47,052 nt of DNA, from the NCBI GenBank assembly GCA_937891805.1, contig CALATK010000011.1, forward strand, positions 1 through 47,052, written 5' to 3'. Numbering within the stretch: the stretch's first letter is position 1; each line of letters starts with the position of its first letter. The notes beneath the pieces are model-generated. The model had not been told where the DNA came from, made no database searches, and saw only the letters and a program-made list of their open reading frames with translations. The stretch is from an uncultured Fibrobacter sp. (GTDB lineage Bacteria; Fibrobacterota; Fibrobacteria; Fibrobacterales; Fibrobacteraceae). This document shows positions 39,748 to 47,052 of the stretch, piece by piece. Made by a program: the position numbers and the translations under genes.

Positions 39748-41289
39748 ATGAAACTAAAATACTTAGCCATAACGGCATCACTTTGTGCCGCTTTCTTTGC
39801 CGCCTGCGATGATTCAGGTATAGCCCCCAAGGAGCACATCGCCGCATACGACACACTTCCAAGATTCTGTGAAGAAAGCGACACCGTCAGGTTGTCAAGC
39901 ACAGGGAACTTGTTCTATTGCAACAACGGGGACTGGCTGGAAGTTGGCGTCATCATCAACAAGCCCAAGAGTTCCAGCAGCACCGAAAGCAAGCCGAAAA
40001 GCTCCGCAGGCGAAGATATTGAAAGTTCCGAAGACGGGGACACTCCCGAAAGCACCGATTCTGAAAGCTCTTCCAGCCGCAGACGCGACAGCTCCAACGC
40101 GTCTCAAGACACGTCCAGCGACACAGACGGCGATTCCAGCACATCCACCGGCGAATCTAGCAACAGTTCAACAACCACATCCAGCGCGTCTGAAGAAGAC
40201 GTAGCTGAGCCGCTTGCCTTCTTGGATGAGTTCTGTGATTGGCAAGACGAAAAGGTATGCGTTATCAAAGACTTTATAGACCCAGACCAAGTTACCGACA
40301 GTATCTACGGGAAAAGCTATTTCAATGTTAGCGAATCCATCGCCATGGAAGGACTCGATTCCGCCGGCATAAACGAAGTCGGCGCACTTATGGGGCTTCC
40401 CATCGGAGAAAAGGTCACTAGCTATTACAGCATGGCAACTTATACCTCCCATAAGGGCACATCGACAACATACTACATTCTCTTTATGCGCAACGGGAAT
40501 ACCCTCGTCGCAGGTAAGTTCATAGGCTTGCTCAAAGAAAAAATTTCTGCAGTATCCACCTGGCCCACGACCTATTCCAAAGGTTCCCTTTGGAATCTAG
40601 ACCCAAATGTTGCCTACCAGGTTCAAACCCCAGAAGTGGTTGCATGTACCAATGGAGCCCCCTTTGCTATGGATGACTACGGGGCTGATTGTTTCATGAG
40701 CACCGGTGGCTGGTGGTGGGCCTCATCAGCCTTCATTCCCAAAACAAAAACATCCATCATGCCAGCAACATACGATAGTTACGGATATACAGAACTCATC
40801 ACCACAGACCCATACGACGGAAGCATCATTGACAACGGCAATTACGTTCCCGGCAAGGGTCTCCGTGTAGCACTTGGAGCCGCTGGAGCATCTTCTGCCG
40901 AACCAGGAATCGTACATATCGGTTTTAACTGGAAAAAAAGTGACGAACCCCTGGACATCAGTGCTCACGGTGGATTCTGCGTTGCTTATTCTTGGGCAAG
41001 TACTAAAGCAACAACACCCATAAGTCTGTTCATCGGTTGGGATTCTTACGAAAACGGAGACGACAACTACTATTATAACCTTCCCGCAGGAACCCATGTC
41101 GTAAACATCCCCTGGTCAAAATTCTACAAGGACGGCTGGGATACAAATCAAAAGCTAACAGCCAAAGAGGCCGCGCAAATATCTACATCGGTTATGTTCA
41201 GGCTTTCAAGCTTCTCTACTGAAGCAGTAAGCGGGACCTTCCACCTGGCATCCTTGGGTTGGTACGGGGAGTGCGGCTCCGAATATTAA
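39748..41289 (+). CDS. Lipoprotein with serine-rich linker and C-terminal carbohydrate-binding-like domain
   Basis: The ATG at 39748 follows AGAAGGA. The 513-residue product has the lipobox FAAC and a small N-terminal domain with a disulphide-prone pair (RFCEESDTVRLSSTGNLFYC). A ~75-residue Ser/Thr/Asp-rich linker follows, as in many Fibrobacter surface lipoproteins. The large C-terminal domain contains a beta-jelly-roll-like part (GFCVAYSWASTKATTPISLF, THVVNIPWSKFYKDGWDTNQ, FHLASLGWYGEC) that recalls CBM11/CIA30-type modules. A surface polysaccharide-binding role is plausible but inferred. A strong terminator follows. Confidence 0.82.
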   Translation: MKLKYLAITASLCAAFFAACDDSGIAPKEHIAAYDTLPRFCEESDTVRLSSTGNLFYCNNGDWLEVGVIINKPKSSSSTESKPKSSAGEDIESSEDGDTPESTDSESSSSRRRDSSNASQDTSSDTDGDSSTSTGESSNSSTTTSSASEEDVAEPLAFLDEFCDWQDEKVCVIKDFIDPDQVTDSIYGKSYFNVSESIAMEGLDSAGINEVGALMGLPIGEKVTSYYSMATYTSHKGTSTTYYILFMRNGNTLVAGKFIGLLKEKISAVSTWPTTYSKGSLWNLDPNVAYQVQTPEVVACTNGAPFAMDDYGADCFMSTGGWWWASSAFIPKTKTSIMPATYDSYGYTELITTDPYDGSIIDNGNYVPGKGLRVALGAAGASSAEPGIVHIGFNWKKSDEPLDISAHGGFCVAYSWASTKATTPISLFIGWDSYENGDDNYYYNLPAGTHVVNIPWSKFYKDGWDTNQKLTAKEAAQISTSVMFRLSSFSTEAVSGTFHLASLGWYGECGSEY

Positions 41290-41310
41290 TAGAAACGACT
41301 TCCAATAAAA

Positions 41311-41342
41311 GAAGAAGGCGCCGTAAGGCGCCTTCTTCTTTT
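41311..41342. terminator. Bidirectional terminator between the lipoprotein gene and coaX
   Basis: GAAGAAGGCGCC and GGCGCCTTCTTC form a perfect 12-bp stem around GTAA. T-rich sequence follows on both strands. Confidence 0.92.
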
Positions 41343-41363
41343 TCATTAAAAAGGGAGGGAGGG

Positions 41364-42185
41364 CTATTCTTCTTCGCCCTCGATATCGGCAGCGCCATTG
41401 CCATGAAGGGCCACCAGGCGCACACCGTTCAGGGTTAGGTACGGGTCGTAGGTGTCGATCACCTTGCTGTGGCCCATGACCATGCGGCCCCAGCCTCCCG
41501 TGGCAAACACGGGAACTTTCTTCTTGCCCATCTCGGCCTTGATTTTGGCCACCAGGGTTTCAAGCTCCGCCATGAACCCGTACAAGAGACCCGCACGGAT
41601 GGCGTCGTCGGTGTTGTTGGCAATCACGTGTTCCGGCCATTCGATGCTCACCGGCAACAGGCGTGCCGCTTTCTCGGTCAAAACATCCAGACTGGCGCTG
41701 ATACCGGGAATAATGATACCCCCAGCAAAGCCGCCGTCCTTCATCACGTCGAAGGTAGTGGCCGTCCCCATGTCCACCACAATGGCATCCTTGTAGCCAC
41801 GGTCCCGGAGAGCGATGATATTGCAGAGACGGTCCGAACCTAGCGAAGCCGGGTTCGGGTAAGAGATAGGACATCCCAGACAGTTGTCGGAACTCACCAC
41901 CTGCACAGGCCGCTTTAACAGGGTCTGCAGAGCCTTGATCCACGGGCGTTCATGGGCAGGTACCACCGTCGAAAGCCCCACATGGGTAATAGTCGAAGGC
42001 TTGATTTCGGAAAAACGGACAAGGCCGCCAATGCGGTTCATCACCTCGTCGCTGGTGGTTTCCTTACGGGTGGTGAGCCGCCAGTGGTCCACCACCTTGT
42101 CGCCCTTGAAAATACCAAGAACCGTGTGGGAATTGCCCACATCCACCACAAACGAGAACGTATCCGTCTTTTTCAAATTCTTCAT
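41364..42185 (-). CDS. coaX: Type III pantothenate kinase
   Basis: This 273-residue cytoplasmic enzyme phosphorylates pantothenate, the first step of coenzyme A synthesis. Family motifs are the N-terminal ASKHA phosphate loop VVDVGNSHTVLGIFKGD, PASLGSDRLCNIIALRDRGY, VVDMGTATTFDVM and GGIIIPGISASLDVLTEKAA. The length is slightly above the usual ~255. The start ATG at 42185 has only a weak ribosome binding site. nadC lies 53 bp upstream, across a REP-like palindrome. Confidence 0.96.
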   Translation of the reverse strand: MKNLKKTDTFSFVVDVGNSHTVLGIFKGDKVVDHWRLTTRKETTSDEVMNRIGGLVRFSEIKPSTITHVGLSTVVPAHERPWIKALQTLLKRPVQVVSSDNCLGCPISYPNPASLGSDRLCNIIALRDRGYKDAIVVDMGTATTFDVMKDGGFAGGIIIPGISASLDVLTEKAARLLPVSIEWPEHVIANNTDDAIRAGLLYGFMAELETLVAKIKAEMGKKKVPVFATGGWGRMVMGHSKVIDTYDPYLTLNGVRLVALHGNGAADIEGEEE

Positions 42186-42196
42186 TTAACCACTTG

Positions 42197-42224
42197 TCAT
42201 GCCCGGCTTGACCGGGCATCTCCT
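42197..42224. repeat. REP-like palindromic repeat
   Basis: This palindrome contains TGCCCGG and CCGGGCA arms around CTTGA, preceded by GTCA. It has the same design as 1511-1535. No T-run follows on the minus strand, so it is probably not a terminator for nadC. Confidence 0.65.
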
Positions 42225-42238
42225 TTTCTACATAGAGA

Positions 42239-43102
42239 CTATATCCGCATGGAGATGTCGAGGGCTTTTACACTATGAGTCAATGCCCCGACCGAAATAT
42301 AGTCAAGGCCAAGGGTAGCGATTTCCTTCGCCCGTTCCAGCGTCATGTTTCCAGAGCCTTCCACCAGGCACTTGTCGCCGCTTTCCTTGATAATCTTCAG
42401 GGCCTCGGCCATCATCTCGTTGCTCATGTTGTCCAGCATGATTACGTCTACGCCCTTGTTCAACAAGGCCCGCAGCTGGTCGAAATTTTCCACTTCCATT
42501 TCCACCATCAGGCCCTGCTTGTTGTTCTTCTTCACCACCTCAAGAGCCTGCAAAACGCCACCAGCCGCAGCGATGTGGTTGTCCTTCACCAACACCATGT
42601 CGAAAAGTCCCATGCGATGGTTGGAACCGCCCCCTACACGCACGGCGTATTTTTGCAATGTGCGAAAACCGGGCACCGTCTTGCGGGTGTCCAGCACCTT
42701 GGTCTTGCCGCCCTTCAGGGCTTCCTGGAAGGTATGCGCGACAGTCGCCACGCCGGAAAGTTGCTGGATAAAGTTGAGGAGTGTTCGTTCGCCTGTCAAA
42801 AGTTCATGGGTGGTGCCGTCCATTTCGGCAATCAGGTCGCCCTTTTTAACGACATCGCCATCTTTCTTGTGGAGTGTCACCTTCACGCTTACCTTCAGTT
42901 CCTGGAAAACCAGTTCAATCACAGGGAGTCCTGCCAACACGCCGTCTTCTTTCGCTATCAGGCGGGCATGCTGCCTCTGGTCGGCGGGAATAGTCCATTC
43001 GCTGGTCACGTCGCCTGTCCGCACGTCTTCGGCCAAAGCGAGACGGATCATGGTGAGAGCATCTTCGGTAGGAAAAACTGGAGTAGAATTGTCGCCGTAC
43101 AT
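42239..43102 (-). CDS. nadC: Nicotinate-nucleotide pyrophosphorylase (quinolinate phosphoribosyltransferase)
   Basis: This 287-residue enzyme makes nicotinate mononucleotide from quinolinate and PRPP in NAD synthesis. Motifs are RTLLNFIQQLSGVAT, LDTRKTVPGFRTLQKYAVRV, GGGSNHRMGLFDMVLVKDNH and MLDNMSNEMMAEAL. At 287 residues the length is normal. No ribosome binding site is visible before the ATG at 43102. The leader consists of a heptad array (43107-43148). The NAD and CoA genes sit together but quinolinate synthase genes are not adjacent. Confidence 0.97.
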   Translation of the reverse strand: MYGDNSTPVFPTEDALTMIRLALAEDVRTGDVTSEWTIPADQRQHARLIAKEDGVLAGLPVIELVFQELKVSVKVTLHKKDGDVVKKGDLIAEMDGTTHELLTGERTLLNFIQQLSGVATVAHTFQEALKGGKTKVLDTRKTVPGFRTLQKYAVRVGGGSNHRMGLFDMVLVKDNHIAAAGGVLQALEVVKKNNKQGLMVEMEVENFDQLRALLNKGVDVIMLDNMSNEMMAEALKIIKESGDKCLVEGSGNMTLERAKEIATLGLDYISVGALTHSVKALDISMRI

Positions 43103-43106
43103 AATT

Positions 43107-43148
43107 AATTCGGAATTAGGAATTCGGGGTTCGGAGTTGATGTTAATT
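43107..43148. repeat. Heptad-period array in the nadC leader
   Basis: Units in phase are AATTCGG, AATTAGG, AATTCGG, GGTTCGG, AGTTGAT and GTTAATT, starting 4 bases from the nadC ATG. The 7-bp pattern continues more weakly towards 43226. Confidence 0.75.
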
Positions 43149-43226
43149 CAAAGTTTAGACTTTAAAAACGGATTTCAGATTCCGGAGTAAAGATAGTTCG
43201 AATTTCAAAAATCAAATCTAATAATT

Positions 43227-43261
43227 AATTCCGAATTCATAAATCCGAATTCCGAATTTTA
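43227..43261. repeat. Heptad-period array opposed to the one at 43107
   Basis: Units in phase are AATTCCG, AATTCAT, AAATCCG, AATTCCG and AATTTTA. AATTCCG is close to the reverse complement of the AATTCGG-type unit at 43107. The last unit includes the TAA stop of the transferase gene at 43259. Confidence 0.75.
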
Positions 43262-44710
43262 CTGTGCTCCTTTTCCGGTCAGTACCACATAGACCGTCCG
43301 CACGAGAATCTGGAAATCCAGAAGCAGGCTCATGTTCTCGTAATAATACATATCGTACTGCAGCTTGATTTGAACATCCTCGATGCTGGTGTCATAATGG
43401 TGACGAACCTGGGCCCAGCCGGTAAGACCGGGTTTCATTTTCAGGCGCCCAATATAAAAGGGAATCTGCTCACGGAGCTTGCCAATGAATACGGCACGTT
43501 CGGGGCGAGGCCCCACCATACTCATGTCGCCTTTCAATACACACAAAATCTGCGGTAGTTCATCAATGCGGGTCTTGCGCAAGAAATGCCCTACACGGGT
43601 AATGCGTGGGTCCTTCTTGGTGGCCCACTGGGCCCCGAACTTTTCGGCGTCCGTCCGCATGGTGCGGAACTTGTAAACCGTAAAGGGCTTACCGTACAGG
43701 CCGATGCGTTCCTGGGAATAAAAAATGGGGCCGTGGTCATCCAGCTTAATGGCGAGAGCCGCCAATAAACAAACAGGAAGAGAACAAAGCCCAATAATTC
43801 CACCAATAACAATATCCAGGAATCTCTTGATCTGCACCTGCCAGGGCGGCATGGCTAAGGGGAAAAGTTCCTGCAGTTCGAACCCGTGAACCAGGTTACT
43901 CTTGAACCTGCCATTGACGGCAGGGTAAAGCTCAGGCACAATGTAGATATGCAAGGGAAGTTCGCAAACCCATACCAGCACACGCATGATTTCTTGCGGC
44001 GAAGAGCTGTCGTGAGCGATAATAATTCCCGATATATGAAACTTTTTGACCAATGTGGGCAAATCCGAATACTTACCAAGAACCGGGACGTCGCAAAAAT
44101 GATGGTCCATCACCTGGTAGCGTTCGTCTACAAATCCCACCACCTGCTGCCCCACCTCAGGAGCTTTTTTCAAAGCTTCTGCAATATTCTTGCCGGATTC
44201 CGTACAGCCAAGGACCAGCACCTTGTTGGCCCCATAGCCCCGACGGAGCAACGACCTCAGCCCAAGGTACAGCACCATGCGGAACGCAGCGACCAGCACC
44301 AATACAAAGACACCATAGACCAAGATCCAGGTAAAGCGGGAACCATAGATGTAGTTGCCAGTCAGGGGAGCACCGGCGGCCACCTTGCCCATAAACTCAG
44401 AGCCAAACAGCCCGACAATAATCAGAACAACACCTACAAAAACGGCCCGCAACACCCGCAAGACCTGCAAAGTTCTGGACTGTAAAAGCCACGTGCGGTA
44501 CAGCCCCGTAAAGGTAAACCAGAACAGCCAGCAGATATTCAGGGCACACCCGATATGCCAGTAGGCATCCAGGGTCTTGGAAGGGTCGAACTTTTCGGCA
44601 ATCCAGCCGCTATGGAACTGGACCCAGTACGCCAAAACAAAGCAGATTGTCAGGGCGAGAAAGTCCGAAAGGAGCAGGAGCACCCTTTCCAATGTGGCTG
44701 CACGAATCAT
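43259..44710 (-). CDS. Undecaprenyl-phosphate sugar phosphotransferase (WcaJ/CpsE-like)
   Basis: This 483-residue membrane protein starts exopolysaccharide or O-unit synthesis by moving a hexose-1-phosphate to undecaprenyl phosphate. It has four or five N-terminal membrane helices, then a CoA-binding-like domain (NKVLVLGCTESGKNIAEALK, VVGFVDERYQ). A further membrane segment (FLDIVIGGIIGLCSLPVCLL) leads into the catalytic bacterial sugar transferase domain with YKFRTMRTDAE, TRIDELPQILCVLKGDMSMV and GPRPER, ending GLTGWAQVRHHYDTSIEDV. The full length matches the family. A second transferase lies at 46204. Confidence 0.94.
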   Translation of the reverse strand: MIRAATLERVLLLLSDFLALTICFVLAYWVQFHSGWIAEKFDPSKTLDAYWHIGCALNICWLFWFTFTGLYRTWLLQSRTLQVLRVLRAVFVGVVLIIVGLFGSEFMGKVAAGAPLTGNYIYGSRFTWILVYGVFVLVLVAAFRMVLYLGLRSLLRRGYGANKVLVLGCTESGKNIAEALKKAPEVGQQVVGFVDERYQVMDHHFCDVPVLGKYSDLPTLVKKFHISGIIIAHDSSSPQEIMRVLVWVCELPLHIYIVPELYPAVNGRFKSNLVHGFELQELFPLAMPPWQVQIKRFLDIVIGGIIGLCSLPVCLLAALAIKLDDHGPIFYSQERIGLYGKPFTVYKFRTMRTDAEKFGAQWATKKDPRITRVGHFLRKTRIDELPQILCVLKGDMSMVGPRPERAVFIGKLREQIPFYIGRLKMKPGLTGWAQVRHHYDTSIEDVQIKLQYDMYYYENMSLLLDFQILVRTVYVVLTGKGAQ

Positions 44711-44752
44711 ACCGATTTCAAATTACAAAACCAGGTTCCGAAAAACCAGACG

Positions 44753-46042
44753 CTACACCAAGAAACGGATAACCTGGCTCTTTTCCACGATTTCGGGCAG
44801 GGCGTCGATAGCGTCCACCGCCTTCGAGGCCTTGCTGTCCTGGATCTTTTCGGTAATGACCACAATGGAAACCTTGCCCGGGTCCTTCACATTCTTCTGG
44901 ATGATGGTCTCAATGGAGATGTTGTTATCGGCGAGGATGCTTGTAATCTTCGCAAGCACACCGCAGGCGTCACGAGAGGTAAAGCGCAGGTAGTAACGGG
45001 AGGACGTTTCCGAAATCGGCACCAGCGTGGCGGAATTTTCCACATTGAACCAGCCCATGGGGAGCGCCTTGCGGCTGCCCATGTCCACAGAGCGGGCCAA
45101 GGACACAAGGTCGGCTACCACGGCAGAGGCCGTCGGGAGGCGGCCAGCACCGGCACCGGTCTGCACCGTTTCGCCCAGATTGTCGCACTTGAGGTAAACC
45201 GCATTAATCACGCCGTTCACGTTGGAAAGCAGGTTGTCGTTAGAGACAAAGCAGGGATGCACACGGGCATCCACGCGGTCGCCATCCCGATGATAAATAC
45301 CGAGAAGCTTTACGCAACAGCCGATTTCCTTGGCAAAGGCGATATCCTGGGCGGTAATCTTGGAAATACCCGTCACATGGATCTTTTCAAAATCCACCCG
45401 CTTGCCGCTGCAGAGGCTGGCAAGGAGAGCCGTCTTGTGGGCGGAGTCGATTCCTTCGATATCGAAGGTGGGGTCCGCTTCGGCAAAGCCCAGCTTCTGC
45501 GCATCCTTCAGCACCACGTCAAAGTCCAGACCTTCGTCGGCCATGCGGCTGAGGATGTAGTTGCAGGTACCGTTGATGATGCAGCTCAGGCTTTCTACCG
45601 TAGAGCCCAGCAGGCCTTCTTGCAGGCTGCGGATAATGGGAATGCCTCCACCTACGGCAGCTTCGAACAGCACGTGCAGTCCGTTCTTGGCGGCCAGGGG
45701 GAAAATCTCGTGACCATACTTGGCGAGAAGAGCCTTGTTGGCGGTCACCACGTGCTTGCCGCTTTCGAGGGCAGCCAGAATCCACTTGCGGGGCATGTTG
45801 TAGCCGCCGGCCAGTTCCACCAGCACATCGATGTCGTTGCCGGCAATCATTTCGTCGGCGTTGGTCGAAACCTTGTAGCCCTTCGCCTTGTAGGGGGCCA
45901 CTTCTTCTTCGGACTTGGCGCAAATGCAGGCCAGTTCCAGTTCCACACCGAGCTTTTCCTTGTACTCGGCAATTTTCTGCTCCAGAACCTGGATAACTCC
46001 GCCACCGACGGTTCCCGTTCCAATAAGACCAATACGCAACAT
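44753..46042 (-). CDS. hom: Homoserine dehydrogenase with C-terminal ACT domain
   Basis: This 429-residue enzyme of the Thr/Met/Ile branch reduces aspartate semialdehyde to homoserine. It has an NAD(P)-binding GLIGTGTVGGGVIQVL (residues 5-20), the catalytic region GHVVTANKALLAKYG-like (KHVVTANKALLAKYG), ESLSCIINGTCNYILSRM and PTFDIEGIDSAHKTALLASL. The C-terminal ~85 residues form an ACT domain (YLRFTSRDACGVLAKITSIL), usual for threonine feedback control. A GGAG ribosome binding site precedes the ATG. Upstream lies the heptad array region 46086-46186. Confidence 0.97.
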   Translation of the reverse strand: MLRIGLIGTGTVGGGVIQVLEQKIAEYKEKLGVELELACICAKSEEEVAPYKAKGYKVSTNADEMIAGNDIDVLVELAGGYNMPRKWILAALESGKHVVTANKALLAKYGHEIFPLAAKNGLHVLFEAAVGGGIPIIRSLQEGLLGSTVESLSCIINGTCNYILSRMADEGLDFDVVLKDAQKLGFAEADPTFDIEGIDSAHKTALLASLCSGKRVDFEKIHVTGISKITAQDIAFAKEIGCCVKLLGIYHRDGDRVDARVHPCFVSNDNLLSNVNGVINAVYLKCDNLGETVQTGAGAGRLPTASAVVADLVSLARSVDMGSRKALPMGWFNVENSATLVPISETSSRYYLRFTSRDACGVLAKITSILADNNISIETIIQKNVKDPGKVSIVVITEKIQDSKASKAVDAIDALPEIVEKSQVIRFLV

Positions 46043-46085
46043 AAGGCGTCTCCGTTTTTGAATTTTACGGCGGAAAAGATAGAAA

Positions 46086-46127
46086 TTAGTGGTTAGTGGT
46101 TAGTGGTTAGTGGTTAGTGATTAGTCA
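46086..46127. repeat. Heptad array TTAGTGG, four perfect and two variant units
   Basis: TTAGTGG is repeated at 46086, 46093, 46100 and 46107 without change, then TTAGTGA and TTAGTCA. This is the most regular heptad array in the window. Confidence 0.9.
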
Positions 46128-46158
46128 AAAAACGAAGCTTTTCTCATTTGCAATCCTG

Positions 46159-46186
46159 TTTACTAACCACTGTTTACTGACCACTT
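46159..46186. repeat. Opposed 14-bp repeat complementary to the TTAGTGG array
   Basis: TTTACTAACCACTG is followed by TTTACTGACCACTT. ACTAACCACT is the exact reverse complement of AGTGGTTAGT in the array at 46086, so a hairpin across 46086-46186 is possible. Confidence 0.75.
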
Positions 46187-46203
46187 TTTCTACATTTCTC
46201 ATT

Positions 46204-47052
46204 ATGGAACAGGGATCGGTAAATCCAGCCATTGACTCCATACTCACGGAGCAGAGGCTAAAGAACATCGTCTATCCGGCCAGGCTTTTCCGGGCCAGGC
46301 TGAACGAGGAATTCTTGCGGGCAAACCGCACCCGCAAGCCGTTCATCTTTGTCCAGATTTACGCCCACCAGTTCGACCTGCTGGGCTGGGCATGGCCGAA
46401 CCAAACCGTAGAACAGACCTGGCGAATCAGCCTCCTTACCATGTTCTCCCACCTCCGGTTCATCGATGTCATCGGCTACCTTTCCGACGGCAACGGCATC
46501 GGAGTCATCCTGCTGAATTCGGACCTTCCCACCCTGGAGAACATCCGAAAAGAAATTCTCCACAGGCTAAACGACGCGGGCCTTATCCAGAACCTGCGGC
46601 ACAAGCCCAGAAAGCCCATTTTCAAGGCCTACCTGTACACAGGACTGCAAGAAAAAGAAAATCTTGAACTGGCGGATACCATCAAGGAATTCAACAGCAC
46701 CAACGGCAGTTTCTTCCGTGTTGACCGCCTGAACATGGACCATATCTGGCCACACCCCCACAAGATCCGCTTTCGGCATATCATCAAGCGGTGCGTGGAC
46801 TTTACAGGCGCCCTGCTGGGCCTGATTATCCTTTCGCCGGTACTTCTTTTCTGTGCCCTGGCCGTAAAAATCAGCGACCCCAAGGGGCCCATCATCTTCA
46901 AGCAGACCCGCGTGGGCAAGAACGGCTCGTTGTTCACCATGTACAAGTTCCGCAGCATGTGTGTGGATGCAGAGGAATTAAAGGCCAAGCTTCAGGAACA
47001 GAACGAAGTTAAGGGCGGTATGATGTTTAAAATCAAAGATGACCCTCGTATT
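46204..47052 (+). CDS. Polyprenyl sugar phosphotransferase with a GGDEF-like N-terminal domain, 3' part outside window
   Basis: The frame is open from the ATG at 46204 to the window end (283 codons). The C-terminal visible part is a bacterial sugar transferase: a membrane segment (CVDFTGALLGLIILSPVLLF) followed by GPIIFKQTRVGKNGSLFTMY and KFRSMCVDAEEL. The expected DELPQ/GPRP motifs would lie beyond the edge. The N-terminal ~190 residues are not the usual set of membrane helices. Residues about 20-125 (RLFRARLNEEFLRANRTRKP, FIFVQIYAHQFDLL, GYLSDGNGIGVILLNSD) follow the order of elements in a GGDEF/nucleotide-cyclase fold, but the GG(D/E)EF loop is replaced. No ribosome binding site precedes the start. 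Confidence 0.85.
   Translation, partial: MEQGSVNPAIDSILTEQRLKNIVYPARLFRARLNEEFLRANRTRKPFIFVQIYAHQFDLLGWAWPNQTVEQTWRISLLTMFSHLRFIDVIGYLSDGNGIGVILLNSDLPTLENIRKEILHRLNDAGLIQNLRHKPRKPIFKAYLYTGLQEKENLELADTIKEFNSTNGSFFRVDRLNMDHIWPHPHKIRFRHIIKRCVDFTGALLGLIILSPVLLFCALAVKISDPKGPIIFKQTRVGKNGSLFTMYKFRSMCVDAEELKAKLQEQNEVKGGMMFKIKDDPRI

Noticed and set aside
42197..42224. Terminator of nadC
   Set aside because: The palindrome has no T-run after it on the minus strand and matches the REP-like element at 1511.
46258..46563. Minus-strand frame of 101 codons
   Set aside because: It is antisense to the sugar transferase frame, which is open across the whole end of the window and carries family motifs.

Overview
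The window looks like chromosomal DNA of a Fibrobacter-type bacterium (phylum Fibrobacterota). This is inferred from gene content: serine-rich lipoproteins, secreted GLUG-repeat and cadherin-like proteins with type IX-like C-terminal tails, a Na+-pumping decarboxylase cluster, an acetate kinase locus, and a Gram-negative envelope gene set. I see no phage, plasmid, transposase or CRISPR genes.

Layout. 1-1283: 5' part of an LplT-like transporter that runs into an acyltransferase at the edge. 1570-2682: an AT-rich orphan gene, then a 320-bp series of five inverted repeats. 2683-6063: secreted DUF4874/DUF4832-type protein and convergent cysS. 6193-14500: a possibly broken small gene, a hypothetical gene, an aroA / membrane-anchored solute-binding protein / PBP4-DUF1460 operon, an acyl-ACP thioesterase, a ComEC-like lipoprotein, a double zinc-finger protein and tRNA-His. 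14574-20240: a giant GLUG-repeat surface protein. 20505-22987: OadB, biotin carrier and OadG subunits of a Na+ pump. 23100-27443: a frameshifted small gene, a STAS antagonist with a SpoIIE phosphatase/ATPase fusion, a histidine phosphatase and a PAP2 phosphatase. 27614-28784: acetate kinase with a frameshift. 28927-34681: secreted cadherin-like protein, ABC-F ATPase and a GH3 lipoprotein. 34780-36309: ECF sigma, anti-sigma and His/Cys-rich sensor. 36417-41289: two lipoproteins and an outer-membrane barrel. 41364-47052: coaX, nadC, a WcaJ-like transferase, homoserine dehydrogenase and a second sugar transferase with an unusual N-terminus.

Most striking non-coding signal. Many intergenic gaps are filled with degenerate arrays of strict 7-bp periodicity (1424-1458, 4579-4620, 27574-27608, 28786-28934, 43107-43261, 46086-46186). 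They often abut stop or start codons, in places supply the stop codons, and often occur as two opposed arrays of complementary sequence. A second system is the five inverted repeats at 2295-2617, with left arms 64 bp apart except for one 95-bp step. Three probable single-indel gene breaks, a perfect CRP-type palindrome (31665-31680) and a poly-G tract in a possible promoter spacer (39688-39695) are also worth checking.
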